Below, in pieces: positions 12,401-23,704 of a stretch of 64,000 bases of DNA (positions are counted from its first letter, which is position 1; the number at the start of each line of letters is the position of its first letter). The notes below the pieces were generated by a model. That model did not search any database, was not told the DNA's origin, and worked only from the letters and a program-made list of their open reading frames with translations. The DNA is from Ceratodon purpureus. Lineage: Eukaryota; Streptophyta; Bryopsida; Pseudoditrichales; Ditrichaceae. A program made the translations under genes and the position numbers. Where the stretch lies: positions 108,460,565 to 108,524,564 of the forward strand of contig CM026426.1 of the NCBI GenBank assembly GCA_014871385.1, given 5' to 3'.

Positions 12401-12659
12401 TTCACTGAGGAGAAGTAACAACGAGAGGGAAGAATGAATAAAATTTAAATAAATTAAAGTGTGTGAACAACAAAAACGTGCACATCTACATAAAAAGAAA
12501 CCCTACTTTAGTAAAAAAATTGAGAAAGATGACAGTGCGAAAGGACAAACCACTCCATTCACACATGTCTAAGAACTAGTGGAAGGTAAGTCGTTTTAAG
12601 CTAACCGCAGGCAGTGTTAACTTAAAATATGGGATAAATTTTACTAGTTACTGCGTTAA

Positions 12660-12965
12660 TCCAGTTGAAAACACGAGCGCGTGCGCACGCGGCGTAGTTG
12701 GGGAGGGGCGCGAGCAGGCGCGCGCGGACGGGTGGGCGCGAGCAGGGCGCGCGCGGACGGGTGGGCGCGAGCAGGGCGCGCGCAGTTCGGCGAGGTCGCG
12801 ACCGCGCGTGGAAAAAGCGGGCGCGCGCGCGTACTTGCGGGCGCGGGCGCGCGTATGCGCGCGCGCACGTGGGCAGGTTTAATGGGTCGACTGCGGACGC
12901 GATCGCGCGGGCGCCTGCAGGCGGAGACGGACGCAGGCGATCCAACAGGCGCGTGCATTGAAGTT
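12660..12965. repeat. second GCGCGAGC-type array
   Basis: Dense GGGCGCGAGC, GCGCGCGGAC and GGGCGCGTGC words, including a tandem unit of about 30 bp near 12717-12780. It flanks the AT-rich satellite insert on its left, and a third array lies on the right (14270-14875). The insert may therefore have landed inside one long array. Confidence 0.6.
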
Positions 12966-12981
12966 GAAAAGTCGTAAGTTC

Positions 12982-13100
12982 AAAAAAAAAAAAAAAAAAA
13001 AAAAAAAATGAAGGGAGAGAATGGACTACAATGAAATACCATACATTAGTATGGGAGATTGGAGTACCCAAAAGAAAATAAAATAAAATAAAATAAACGA
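12982..13100. repeat. poly(A) tract and AAAAT microsatellite
   Basis: A run of 27 A at 12982-13008, then about 60 bp of ordinary sequence and a run of AAAAT units near 13075-13098. The poly(A) could mark an old retroposed end or simple slippage. Confidence 0.6.
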
Positions 13101-13135
13101 ATAGGCATTCGAATTAATAAAATAAACACCTTTAC

Positions 13136-13305
13136 CTTAGTTGCGTGTCTCTGCCGTACCATTTACAACGAACGTCTTCTCCACCGATGGCCATATCTTC
13201 TGCTACATTTGAAACAATGGATATTAACGAATCATCTGCTGAACTCAAGCGCTTAGAGGATCTTCAGGTGACTCTTGGTCGACCTGAAGATTTACTAGCT
13301 TTAGT
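13136..13305 (+). repeat. duplicated exon-like block, copy 1
   Basis: About 165 bp nearly the same as 21199-21393. It contains ATGGCCATATCTTCTGCTAC and encodes MAISSATFETMDINESSAEL followed by about 20 more residues ending DLLALVY. This copy lacks about 20 bp found in the other copy just upstream. Both copies keep the frame open. It may be a captured first exon of a gene elsewhere. The protein is not recognised. Confidence 0.6.
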
Positions 13306-14255
13306 ATATTATAAAAATGAACGGACGAAATGAGAGAAGGAATTAAATGAAAGTGTAGTGTTCAAAGAAGGGGGAAATATAAAAAAAAACAAATTAAAAA
13401 GTGTGGGAATATTAAATAAAAACAAGGGGAAAGGATGGGAGAGTGGTGGAATTATAAAAATGAACGGACGAAATGAGAGAAGGAATTAAATGAAAGCGTA
13501 GTGTTCAAAGAAGGGGGAAAAAAAAAAAAACAAATTAAAGGGTAGTTATAATTTGGTTTGATTTGGTGAAATCTTTGTTGAATTATAAAGAATCTTCAAA
13601 GAATGTCTCTAACAACTCCCAAATGCGACCACGTCCCCTTCCACCCAACCCCCACTAGTACCACAATCATGCCAGACCCGCAGTGTTCAAAGAATTAAAT
13701 GAATGCGTAGTGTTCAAAGAAGAGGGAAAAAAAAAAAAAAAAAAAAACAAATTAAAGAGTGTGGGAATATTAAATAAAAACAAGGGGATAGGATGGGAGA
13801 GTGGTGGAATTATAAAAATGAACGGACGAAATGAGAGAAGGAATTAAATGAAAGCGTAGTGTTCAAAGAAGGGGGAAAAAAAAAAAAAAAACAAATTAAA
13901 GGGTGTGGGAATATTAAACAAAAACAAGGGGATAGGATGGGAGAGTGGTGGAATCATAATAATGAACAGACGAAATGAGAGAAGGAATTAAATGAAAGCG
14001 TAGTGTTCAAAGAAGAGGGAAAAAAAAAAAAAAACAAATTAAAGAGTGTGGGAATATTAAATAAAAACAAGGGGATAGGATGGGAGAGTGGTGGAATTAT
14101 AAAAATGAACAGACGAAATGAGAGAAGGAATTAAATGAAAGCGTAGTGTTCAAAGAAGGGGGAAAAAAAAAAAAAAACAAATAAAAGGGTGTGGGAATAT
14201 TAAACAAAAACAAGGGGATAGGATGGGAGAGTGGTGGGATTATAAAATTTATTTG
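13306..14255. repeat. 143-bp satellite, about six units
   Basis: Units start near 13309, 13453, 13809, 13952 and 14095, which gives a period close to 143 bp. Each contains GAACGGACGAAATGAGAG, GCGTAGTGTTCAAAGAAG, an A-rich run of variable length and AAGGGGATAGGATGGGAGAG. A non-repeat stretch at about 13540-13680 interrupts the array. Differences are mostly in the A run. Confidence 0.75.
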
Positions 14256-14269
14256 AGTGATGTTGTTGG

Positions 14270-14875
14270 AGTGCTCGGGCGCGTGCAAAACGGGCGCGAG
14301 CACTGATGGGCGCGAGCGCGTGCGGGCGCGTGCAAATGGAACGAGGGAGTTCGGGGGATAAATTAGTTCCATGATATGGTTGCAGTGCTCGCGCGCGAGT
14401 ATTGACGGGCGCGAGCTGTCGGGCGCGTGCAAGATCGGGCGCGAGCGGAATGCGGTAGGCATTGTGGGGAGAGAAAGAGTTTCAGAATTACGCGACCGTG
14501 CGCGCGCGGATGGTTTGACGGGCGCGCTCAGGACGCGCGCGCAGGTACGGGCGCGTGCAAATGGAAAAGAGAGTTTAGGGAGAAAAATTAGTTCCTCAAC
14601 AAGGTTGCAGTGCTCGCGCGCGTGCAATGACGGGCGCGAGCACTCGGGCGCGTGCGAAATCGGGCGCGAGCGGAACGACAGAGACACCGTCGGGTGTTCC
14701 ACATTTCGGTATCCGTTCACGCGCTGTTGGTGCGACGGGCGCGAGCAGTTCGCGCGCGCGCATACGAGCGCAATCCTGGGTTTACTCTCGCTGGGGGCAG
14801 GTTTGCGGGCGCGCGGGTACGCACACTACGGGCGCGCGCAAACGCGCGCGTGCATGCGGGCGGGTTCAGAGTTCA
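14270..14875. repeat. third GCGCGAGC-type array of unit A
   Basis: Two longer duplicated segments around 14370-14450 and 14605-14690 share GTTGCAGTGCTCGCGCGCG and GGGCGCGAGCGGAA. The array lies 3' of the RING gene and 5' of hAT2 on the minus strand. Overlapping open frames here are composition artefacts. Confidence 0.6.
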
Positions 14876-15281
14876 AATCCACGTAACATAAAATTCAGTC
14901 CATAAGTTAAATACACTTACAATAACTTAAGTTCTCTTACCGTGACTTAAATCCACTGACCATATTAAACATTTTGGTGTACAACAGAGATATTTATACA
15001 CTTATCATACGATGGAAGGAGATGAGACAACGGGCGGAATGAATAACATGATTGGCAATCAAAAAAAGGGGGGCCAATGTGTTATGTAGGGAGAATAAAA
15101 GCGTCTTGAGAACCACGACAATGATTTACAAAAGAAAATTATCATCCATTGTTTGAGTTTAACAAACATTAAACATGTGAATGTAATCCTAAACCTATCC
15201 ATACCCCTATGCCTTCTACATGTATTTATATTCTGATATCTTTTTATAGAACGTGGTCTTCACTCATGGATCTCCACGACG
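14876..15281. other. no gene seen
   Basis: AT-rich stretch downstream of the minus-strand RING gene. I see no further motif in it. Confidence 0.4.
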
Positions 15282-17878
15282 TCACGTGCTCGGTGCAGAG
15301 GAACTCGATCCACCCTCATTGTGTCGAGTTCGAGAGCTACCGGCTGCACTACTTTCTGCCCCATCGTTGGCGATGAGTTTCCGCTTTGCAAAATGGGTTC
15401 TCTTCGCTATGCCATCTCCTCCAAGCATTGCTTCCATGAAGTTGTTGTTGCGCATCCGACGGAGCACTCTTACGGTCCCCGGAGTATGTTGCGCACATAG
15501 GAAATCCACGGCTTGAGTCTTGAACAATATATCCCATTCAGATTCCGCGGTTTGTACATCCTGAGCGATCTGGAGATCCTCTTCAGTCATGTCGTGCAAC
15601 TCCTTGATCTGATCCGCAACCAAGTTCCCTTTGGAATTCCACTTAAATCCAAGAAGATGGGGGCCGTACTGGAATGTACGAGTTTGAATATCCCAGTGCC
15701 CATGTAGCACTTGGTAGAAGAAATTCCTCCTTCCCTCGAGTTCGTCCTCCGTCCGGCCCTTGATGAGTTCGTAGCAGATCCTTACAATCTCCGCAGGATC
15801 CTGGTCCCACCTCCACTGATCGCTCATTTGTTTAACATAGGACTGGTGCATTCCCATAAGCCAATTCCAGATCAATCCTCACCCCACTTGTCCGAAAAGT
15901 CAGGAGAATTTTCCTTATTTTGCTCCCAATGCGGTGGCATCCAATTCACTAGGCCGAATTGCTCATAAAAACGCTTGTGTAAGGGGGCCTTACATATTGC
16001 ACACCGCCGACGTATCAAGGCATGGGAAATCAAGCATTGTGGATGATACATGCAGTGACAGGATCCCAATGACCAGCCCCCCTCTGGCCCAAATAGATTG
16101 GTACAAATTGGACACTTGGTTCCATCCAACACATACTTCGCTGGATTGGGCCAGAGCAATCTTGGCTTTGTAATCCATGATTGCCGTTGTCAGATCGTCT
16201 GCACATTGACACAGGCAGCATGTTAATTTCTACTTCTCATTAGAATTGGCGGTCTTGTACTCCCACTCCAAGTGCGTCCAATCTATTTGCTTACCAATCA
16301 TCGGTATGTTGTCAGGAAACATTTCATCTGGATCTGCCCACGAGGTAAGACCGGAATCTCTCTTGGAGTTAAGCTGGAGGTAGTCGCGGTCAATCCTCTT
16401 GAACTCATCGTGCATCTGTCTGTGACGGTTGACGTTCATGATGCATGCAATCTTCCATTGGTAGTACTGTCTGCTCATCTGGATCAGATACTTTCTGAGC
16501 ATCGTGTTGGTAGCTTGCAATTCGGTGACAGTGGGTACCGATGGCTGTTGAAATCCCAAAGAGTCCTCCGTCTCTTGAGAATCCACGAACATGATTTGCC
16601 GCTGGGGGGGGGTGCATCACTTGACTTGATGACGCGAATGGGATGATTCGCTTACGGGGAACTCGGACCGGGGTATCTTCCAGGAGACCGTGCGTGGCCG
16701 ATTCAATGATGACATTCACGTCTTCCTCGTTTATTCCAGGGCTACCAGGGATTGGAGCTTGGCTTGCCTCGGGTACGTAAGTCAGAGTCCTCGCAGATTG
16801 AAGTTGCGAAATCTCTTCATTCTGCTTCCGTATAATCTCATTCATCCTATCAGCTTCTTCGTACAAGTTCAAGATCGTCTTCTCCATCTCAGAAATTATT
16901 GCATTTTTTCCTTCCAGCTCTTTCTGCAATGCATCGGCCCCGAGCATCAGCGGCGGCTATTGTAGCCTCCAACTCATCTGCAAACCCAGTGTCATCATCT
17001 TCCATTACATCACTCGGGCCCGCAATCTGTGGATTCAATACATGAGGAGCTACATCAACATTGCTCGGGCCCGCATTCTGTGGAAGTAATATAGGAGGAG
17101 CAACATTAACATTGCTCGGGCCCCCGACGATTGCTAGAGGAGCCTGATGAGGAATACCCGGTCCAGTAGGATTTGCAGGCGGTGCACGATTCCTCGTCGA
17201 CAAACAGGCAGCTAGCTCAGGATCCTTCTTTTTTAACCGTGTGATTCTAGCACTAGCCGCTGCTCGTGTTTGTGACTGGGGTGCACGGTCTACCGTACTA
17301 TCTGAATCATTATCCGCTTCTGAATCACTCTAATCAACAGGCGCATGATCCTCAGGATCATCCAAGTATGCCCAGTCCACACCTGGAAATCTTAGGACCC
17401 CTGTAGGTATCGCCATCTCCTGTGGACGGCGCTGGACGCTAGGAGTCAACCGTTTGGTCCTCCAATCCACCTGCCTATGAAGCACTACCTCGGCATATAC
17501 CATTCTACAAATAAAGAGCGGAACCTCGTTTCTATCGTTCATCGCCTGGTTGTATAGAACCTGCCACACCTCCAAACACCGCCTCCCGAACTGACGGTTC
17601 TTGCAAAATTTCATGTTCGCCTTGTTTGAAGTACGATTTTTATTATGGCGGTGCAACGGGAATAACTTCCCAATGTGGCACCATTCAATGAATTGTTCAC
17701 ACGTTGCTAGACTCCATAGTTGCGGTGCAGCTTCCCACCCTCTGAATGCCAGCTTTGCTGGATTCAATAAGACGTGAACCCTCTTATGTTGGAGGTTTCC
17801 ATGCCTGACCCGTTCCGCATCCTTTTGCTTTTTCCTCTGCTCTGCCGCCGTGGGCTGATCTGGTCCTCGCCGTTCCAT
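15282..17878 (-). pseudogene. unit A coiled-coil RING-type protein, broken
   Basis: The N-terminal domain (frame from 17878) contains FRGWEAAPQLW and VYAEVVLHRQVDWRTK, which match FVVFPHFNRL-region sequence and LMYAEHVLKKKVDW in the gene at 26036. After a Pro/Asn-rich linker comes a coiled coil (LQKELEGKNAIISEMEKTIL). The RING-like finger (about 16000-16115) shows CPICTNLFGPEGG, CHCMYHPQCL and CAICKAPLH. The C-terminal part (WNWLMGMHQSYVKQ) aligns with WVWQLHMSQLEMW of the other copy. Several frame changes are present, including one in a C9 run near 16610 and one near 16940, and a TAG near 17330. An E3 ligase role would fit a RING but is inference. Confidence 0.75.
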
Positions 17879-18078
17879 AGGTGCTCGAGGTAGACCGTTC
17901 TTCGAAGTCTTCCGAAAGTGCAAAATTAAAAGCCTACGACTTCCCCAAAACCTCAATCACATTTACAAATTATAAACATTTACAAAATTCTCAAATGTAC
18001 CACACAAACACCATAGAGTTCAAGAGAACAAAAACAAAGACACGTGTCAGAGTGTTGGGACCCACCTGAGTACCACGC

Positions 18079-18460
18079 AATTAGCTACCCGGGGGCTGTT
18101 GAAGGCAAGGTGCTCAAAGGGGGGGGGAGTGCAAAATGAGGGGGCAAATCGCCCTTTTATACTCACGGGCGCCAGGGAACGGGCGCGAACATCCTGCTAC
18201 GGGCGCGAGCGGAAACCCCACGGGCGCGCGCGGGCACCGACGGCAGGGTTTCGGCCGTGTATACCTCCGCGCCCGCGCGGGTATCAACGGGCGCGAGCGG
18301 TTCCGTGGCGGGTATATGACGGGCGCGAGCGGGTAGCGACCCGGTCTTCGTCGGGCACGCGCGGGCGTCGTCCGGGTACCAAAGGGGCGCGCGCGCGGAC
18401 GTCGATGCGGGCGTGCGGATATTAGTCGGGCGCGAATGCTCGATGGACTGGCGCGAGCAC
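18079..18460 (-). promoter_or_regulatory. unit A promoter block upstream of the RING gene
   Basis: Minus strand: GGGCGCGAGC array (18165-18460), TATAAAAG at 18154-18161, a C-rich leader, and TTGCCTTCAACAGCCC next to GGGTAGCT. The leader is nearly the same as the one upstream of the small gene at 18998. CTCAGGTGGGT at the end of the shared part could be a splice donor of a 5'-UTR intron. Confidence 0.65.
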
Positions 18461-18593
18461 TAGTCCAGGACCGGCGCCACCACAAACTAGAAAACTGTTA
18501 AAAATCAGAGTAACCAAAGAGAACTTGCAAATTCAGAGTTAAAAAGAAATACTTTATTTATTTTGAAAATGTATCACTTCATTGTAATGTCGA

Positions 18594-18998
18594 TTACAGT
18601 GCCATGCACTCTAGGTACCGGTCCTCTAGGTCTTTCAAGTGCGTCTCGAAATGGTTCGTTTGAGCACTAGAGACAATATTGGGGACACAAAGTATTGCCA
18701 TCTCCTTCTTCAGTTCTTTGATGAGATCGCCAATCTCACAGTCAAGTTCTTCGACAGTCGCTTGGGTTGCCAACTGCTCTTCAGTGGTTGGAGGCAGAGG
18801 GCGTCCATCCTCTGCGTAGGCCACCAATTTGTCACGGCGAGAGATCCAATCCTCGAAGAACTCAATCAGTTGACGGAGTCGCTCCAGCATTGACCAAATA
18901 ACTAAATCCGTTCGCTGTGCAGTGCCCGGTGGGGTGGCACCATTTGTTACACTCATGTACGACTTGATTTGTTGGCAATTGCAGGCGTTGGAATTCAT
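18594..18998 (-). CDS. small coiled-coil protein of unit A
   Basis: A 134-residue open frame beginning MNSNACNCQQIK. It is helical and charged, with heptad-like stretches ERLRQLIEFFEDWI, VEELDCEIGDLIKELKKEM and ETHLKDLEDRYLE. No known domain is seen. It is the first gene of the unit A minus-strand series and has its own promoter block almost identical to that of the next gene. The start at 18998 was chosen because the shared leader lies just upstream of it. A structural or adaptor role is possible but not shown. Confidence 0.6.
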   Translation of the reverse strand: MNSNACNCQQIKSYMSVTNGATPPGTAQRTDLVIWSMLERLRQLIEFFEDWISRRDKLVAYAEDGRPLPPTTEEQLATQATVEELDCEIGDLIKELKKEMAILCVPNIVSSAQTNHFETHLKDLEDRYLECMAL

Positions 18999-19044
18999 GT
19001 TGGACGGTCCAGCGATTGTTGAGAAACCCACCGTAACACTAAGC

Positions 19045-19370
19045 AATCAGCTACCCTTGGGCTGTTGAAGGCAAAATGCACAAAGTGGGGGGGGGGGGGG
19101 TGCAAATCAGTGGAGGAGGGTGGCAATTTATACTCACGGGGCCGACAGTGTGGGCGCGAGCAGGTTGGGCGCGCGCAGGCTGGTACGGGCGCGAGCACGT
19201 TCATCCTAAGCTACGGGCGCCCGCGACCTTGATCGGGCAAGGGAAATCGGGCGCGATCACTGTGCGCGCGCGAGACAGACGACGGGCGCGATTAACCACA
19301 TATGACAGGCGCGAGCAGGCGCAAAGACGCGCGCGGACACAACGACGGGCGCCACCCATGGTAAACAGTA
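19045..19370 (-). promoter_or_regulatory. unit A promoter block upstream of the small coiled-coil gene
   Basis: Minus strand: GGGCGCGAGC array (19135-19370), TATAAAT at 19126-19132 preceded by CCCGTGAG as in the RING promoter, a C-rich run, then TTGCCTTCAACAGCCC and GGGTAGCTGATTGC. Confidence 0.65.
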
Positions 19371-19394
19371 GTAAACTGTGGGGACAGTAATTTT

Positions 19395-20050
19395 GCTTGC
19401 GGTCGGGAGCCCGTCTGATAAGCGTCCCTCCGATAACCAGCCGTCACGTTCGTCACGTGACTACACGACAATTATTTGGCCCGTCCGTCCATTATGACAA
19501 CCATGTTCGGATCCGAGAGTGAACGCTCGCCTAGTCTTCATACTACGATATGAGGAGACCTCCATTCCGTACTTATCCGAGCCGTGTCCGACAACCTCGT
19601 GACCCGTCCGCGCATGAATCGGTCTGCTCCGCGACAGATGTGCGACCTCCCTCCGCCCACGATTAATATCCCCGTTTGGTGGCTCTCCGACCTCGTCCGC
19701 CATGGATCCTTTAGTGTTCTGTGTCTTGCCCCTCCCGTCCCGCGGCCCTGGAAACTTCTCCCACCCCCACTCCCCTTCCTCGCACTCCCCTCGCGCCATC
19801 CTCAGTTCTGTGTCGGACATGCACTCTTGGCTTCCCTGGATATGGCACTGTCCGACTCATTGTCCGGCGCCTAGACGGATTGGATGATCTCGGAGGCTAC
19901 TTGTCCGATCCCGATGCCGGATGTCTGCTGCAGGTCGGACGGGGTGCATTGTAATCTTCGTCCCCGTTTGCGTACAGTTCAGTTCCCTTTGGTGCGTATT
20001 AGATTGCACCCTCCGCGGTCCGTCCCCCAATTTTGTCTATTTTATCCTGT
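19395..20050. repeat. TCCG-type array without an adjacent gene
   Basis: GTCCGAC, TCCGCC and CGTCCG words resume here directly after the last GGGCGCGAGC words, marking the return to unit B sequence. No gene follows within 1 kb on either strand. It may be a promoter or subterminal region separated from its gene by later insertions. Confidence 0.5.
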
Positions 20051-20454
20051 TCCGAATAATAAAAATATCATTATTTCGTAGAGCATGCATCGTGGGAAGT
20101 CCCATTTGGTATAGTATTCCACATCTGGATGTAATTGTACGTGATTTAAAAACAAAGTGAGAATCTATATTATAAAAAACAAATGGAATAAGGAAAACAT
20201 TGGAATTTTTTGGCATCCGTTTTAAAAAAGCACAAATAACAAGTTATTAAAGCGTGTGTCAATCATTTACTAATTTCAGCATTTACATTCCAAGATTCCT
20301 ATAAAATCTCTAATCTTTGGAGATATATTTTTAAATAATTTTTTAAATGTTTGTTTATGCAACCAACACATGAGTATAGTAATTACATTCATATAACAAA
20401 CATGTGCATATAACAAACATGTGCATACGTGCTCTCTAAACCCAAATCCCATTA

Positions 20455-22080
20455 TCCTCATTGTTACTGTGTCTTGTCATCTCCATTATTGTATCAGTTT
20501 ACTTTCACTCGTATGCCATACCATCGATCATATCCACCATTTTATTTTATTTTTACTATTATTTCGATTCTGCTATGAATAACCATTTTTTTAGTTATTC
20601 ATCATATCTTATTTGCCTGTTTGTGTTATTTTATGTGCTATCACTTATTTCTTTTATCTTTCAAGAGTATTTATCTATATAATCTTGAAAATACTATTAT
20701 TTAAAATAAAACTTCTTTAAAACAAATCTATATCAACATCTGTTTATCTTTAAATGAATAATAAACACATCAAAGTAAAGAAAAACGTATAATAAACACA
20801 TCAGATTTAACATTGCTAAATAACTTAATTTGTTAAAAGTCATATGTTGTTTGTGAATCATTCTTTGAATACACAAAATATTTAATCGTCGAAAAAGAAC
20901 AATAATGACGCTAAAAACTTGTAACTTTAGCAAGGGGGAGTGGGGAGTTGGGGAGTGGGGATTTACGTATGATTACATTCACACTCATGGTGATATGGAG
21001 CGATGATGAGTTTGGGTGGTGGGGTCACCATGATGGGGTGTTCACATCCTTCTGAGGTGATATGTTGGGTTTTGGCGCACGGGCAGGATGTGGGGGTTAA
21101 CGGGCAGGTTGGGGAGGGGGGGCAGTGCTACCTCACAATGCACATGCAGTCGTCTCTCTCCTTCATTTCTTCATGTTCTCCGTGTGCACAGAGCTCCGCT
21201 TAGTTGCGAGGTTCGGCGAAGGGAATTTGTCTCTGCCGTACCATTTACAACGAACGTCTTCTCCAACGATGGCCATGTCTTCTGCTACGTTTGAAACAAT
21301 GGATATTGACGAATCATCAGCTAAACTCAAGCGCTTAGATGATCTTCAGGTTACTCAGGGTCGACCTGAAGATTTACTGGCTTTAGTATATTAGCTTTAG
21401 TATGACATAGCCAATTGCAAGCCCTGCTGGTTCCTCTGTTAAACACATCAAAGTTTAACATAAAGTTTAACAAAAGATATATGTATTTGGTCAAATATGA
21501 ATTAAAAAGGTAAAGAAAAACGTATAATAAACACATCAAATTTAACATTGCTAAATAACTCAATTTGTTAAAAGTCATATGTTGTTTGTGAATCATTCTT
21601 TGAATACACAAAATATTTAACCGTCATCCAAGAACAATAATGACGCTAAAAACTTGTAACTTTAGCAAATCATCATAGTATAGAGAGGTTGGGCTTTTTT
21701 ACTACCATTAGTTTGGACGTTGTCGTACCACTATACTCGTCAAGCAATGTGGCAACTTACTGTTTAAAGCAATGTAACGTTGCGGTAAGTTGCGGTTAAG
21801 ATTTAATTGAAACGCCTATCATATCCATAACTTTTGGCCTACATATGTTAAACCTTTTGCATACACGCCAACCAACTTTGTCATACATAGTTAAATCGTA
21901 GTATAATTTATACGGTCGTTATATTTTTTAAGGAAATTTAATTGTCCTCATTGTTATTGTAGTTGGACTTCTATATTATTTTTTAGTCTACTTTCGCTCT
22001 TATGCCATCTAATTGATCATTGCCACCAATTAATTTTATTTTTAATATCGTTCCAATACTCCCGTTAGTAATCACTCTGT
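20455..22080. repeat. AT-rich region with direct repeats
   Basis: A block of about 159 bp at 20776-20934 recurs at 21511-21668 in the same orientation with few changes, starting TAAAGAAAAACGTATAATAA. A second, more diverged pair is 20455-20590 and 21945-22075 (shared TCCTCATTGTTA and CCATTTTATTTT-like words). Two 17-bp tandem copies of an ATAACAAACATGTGCAT unit lie near 20393-20427. The order X-Y-Y-X suggests rearranged copies of one longer repeat. Confidence 0.6.
21199..21393 (+). repeat. duplicated exon-like block, copy 2
   Basis: Partner of 13136-13305. Encodes MAMSSATFETMDIDESSAKL and about 20 further residues ending DLLALVY, then a stop. The upstream stretch 20940-21190 is G-rich and carries no recognisable gene. 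Confidence 0.6.
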
Positions 22081-22095
22081 ATTTATCCTTTTTAA

Positions 22096-22946
22096 CCCCT
22101 AAAGGACAATCTGCCACATTTGGGCTTTTTTTGAATTTGGGCATGTACGTATGTATGCAATTTATATCAGGATTTACTGAAATTTTTATTCTAGGTGGTC
22201 CATTTGGAGATCTTCGTGTGAGTTTTTTTATTTTTCAATTCCGACATTGGGATCAAAAGTTATGAAGGTTTAAGTGTCAAACGCTGCTCGTTGGACAGCT
22301 GCTGAATGTTTCGAAGCCACTGTGAATGCAGCAAATTCTGCCCAAAACTGCCCAAAACTGCCAAAATTTGCCCAAAGACGAAACTTTGTAATTCCACCAA
22401 AAATTGAGGTTTTGATATTTTTCAAAAATAATAACTTCTATGCATAGAGAAGACAGTAGAGCATGTTTCAACTATTCCGATTTCCAATCCAGGAATTTTC
22501 CGTATGCTATTTTTATTGTCCAAAAACGGCCTTTGTTTGTGAATTTCAGAATACCCCCTAGCGGAAAATGATTTTTTTGGCAACGTTTCACAACTTTTTT
22601 GAATATAAAATTCTCAATACAATTAGCTAACTCAGTCTTCTTTGACGTCCATCAAAACCCCCAAATTCCATAATGCAGAATAATGGTTTTTTGGGCCTTC
22701 AAGACTCTGATGTCCCCTTTATTCGCAGGGAATAAAAACTTGTTTTTCTACTTTGAACGTTATGATCTTGCAATTGCTGAAGAATGAGTGTGTGAGATTT
22801 GGTGTACATGTAGACATAGAAGTTAGCTACAAGATCTTACGGTTAGATGTTAAAAAAAAAACCCCAAGTTTGCAGAATCCACCTTGCTTGGAAGAGGAGC
22901 TGTTTTCAGGCAGTTTTGATGAAAAATACCCTCAGAACTTTAGGGG
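22096..22946. mobile_element. non-autonomous piggyBac-type element (851 bp)
   Basis: The ends are CCCCTAAAG and its exact complement CTTTAGGGG, flanked on both sides by TTAA (22092-22095 and 22947-22950). TTAA target sites and CCC-starting ends are typical of piggyBac. There is no transposase frame inside. The interior has CTGCCCAAAA tandem words near 22335. Confidence 0.75.
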
Positions 22947-23189
22947 TTAATATATTATTTAGCTCTCAGAATTCTCTTTTGTACTCGCACCTCATTCCTT
23001 TATCATTCACGAATTTGTTTCTATATCATTCTTATTTAAACATTATTTGATAATTTCTCTATAACTTTCCCTTAATTTTTTTTTCTTATTAAACGCCTAT
23101 TCATCCTTCTTCATTCATAGCGTTTTCTTTTCTCCATGAATTTCGTATTTTTGTTTATTCTTGGCTGCGTGGTCCGTGACAATCGCTGT

Positions 23190-23380
23190 GATCGGAGAAT
23201 CGGAGCGATTGAGCCATCGGAATCTGCGTTCAACACTGGGAATTACGCGGTCAGTGGGTCGGACAGGTCGGGAGCGTGCTCTCGTTGGATCCAAATGCAC
23301 TCGGGTTCAAGTGGACGGGATGCGGAGAGCGCGGATACGAAGGTCGGATGACGGATGGCAATGTCGGATTTGAGTGAACG
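23190..23380 (+). promoter_or_regulatory. TCCG/CGGA-type array upstream of the 23705 gene
   Basis: GTCGGACAGG, CGGAGAATCGGAG, GGTCGGATGACGGATGG and related words. About 325 bp separate the array from the start codon, leaving space for a 5'-UTR exon and intron. A clear TATA box was not seen. Confidence 0.45.
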
Positions 23381-23704
23381 TTCTTCTTTAAGTCATGCAC
23401 TAATATGTCTCCACTCCCACCAAAACATCAGTACTTATGATTAACATGCTTGATCTAATCATTGTCACTCTTTCCCTGCTCTCGGATATCATGTCAAATG
23501 CATTGTTGAGTCATTATTCACTCATTCTTCTACAACGGCAGTCTACTGTCTACACGGTAGATTACCTATGCTCTTCCACGATATGGGTATAGTATTTTTG
23601 GTTATTCTTGAGACTCTCATTTTAGAATGAACAGGGTGCGTATTTTTGAGACTGTCATTTGAGACTCCCACTTGACTCCCTTGATTTCCGCATTGTCTCG
23701 TAGC

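Noticed and set aside
4931-19380. CAGTTGAC and AAACTG as hAT terminal inverted repeats of unit A
   Set aside because: Only about 8 bases match loosely and the flanking 8-mers differ, so the ends remain unresolved.
20776-21668. Direct repeats as the ends of an LTR-type element
   Set aside because: The repeats are about 159 bp, lack TG...CA ends, and nothing between them encodes retroelement proteins.
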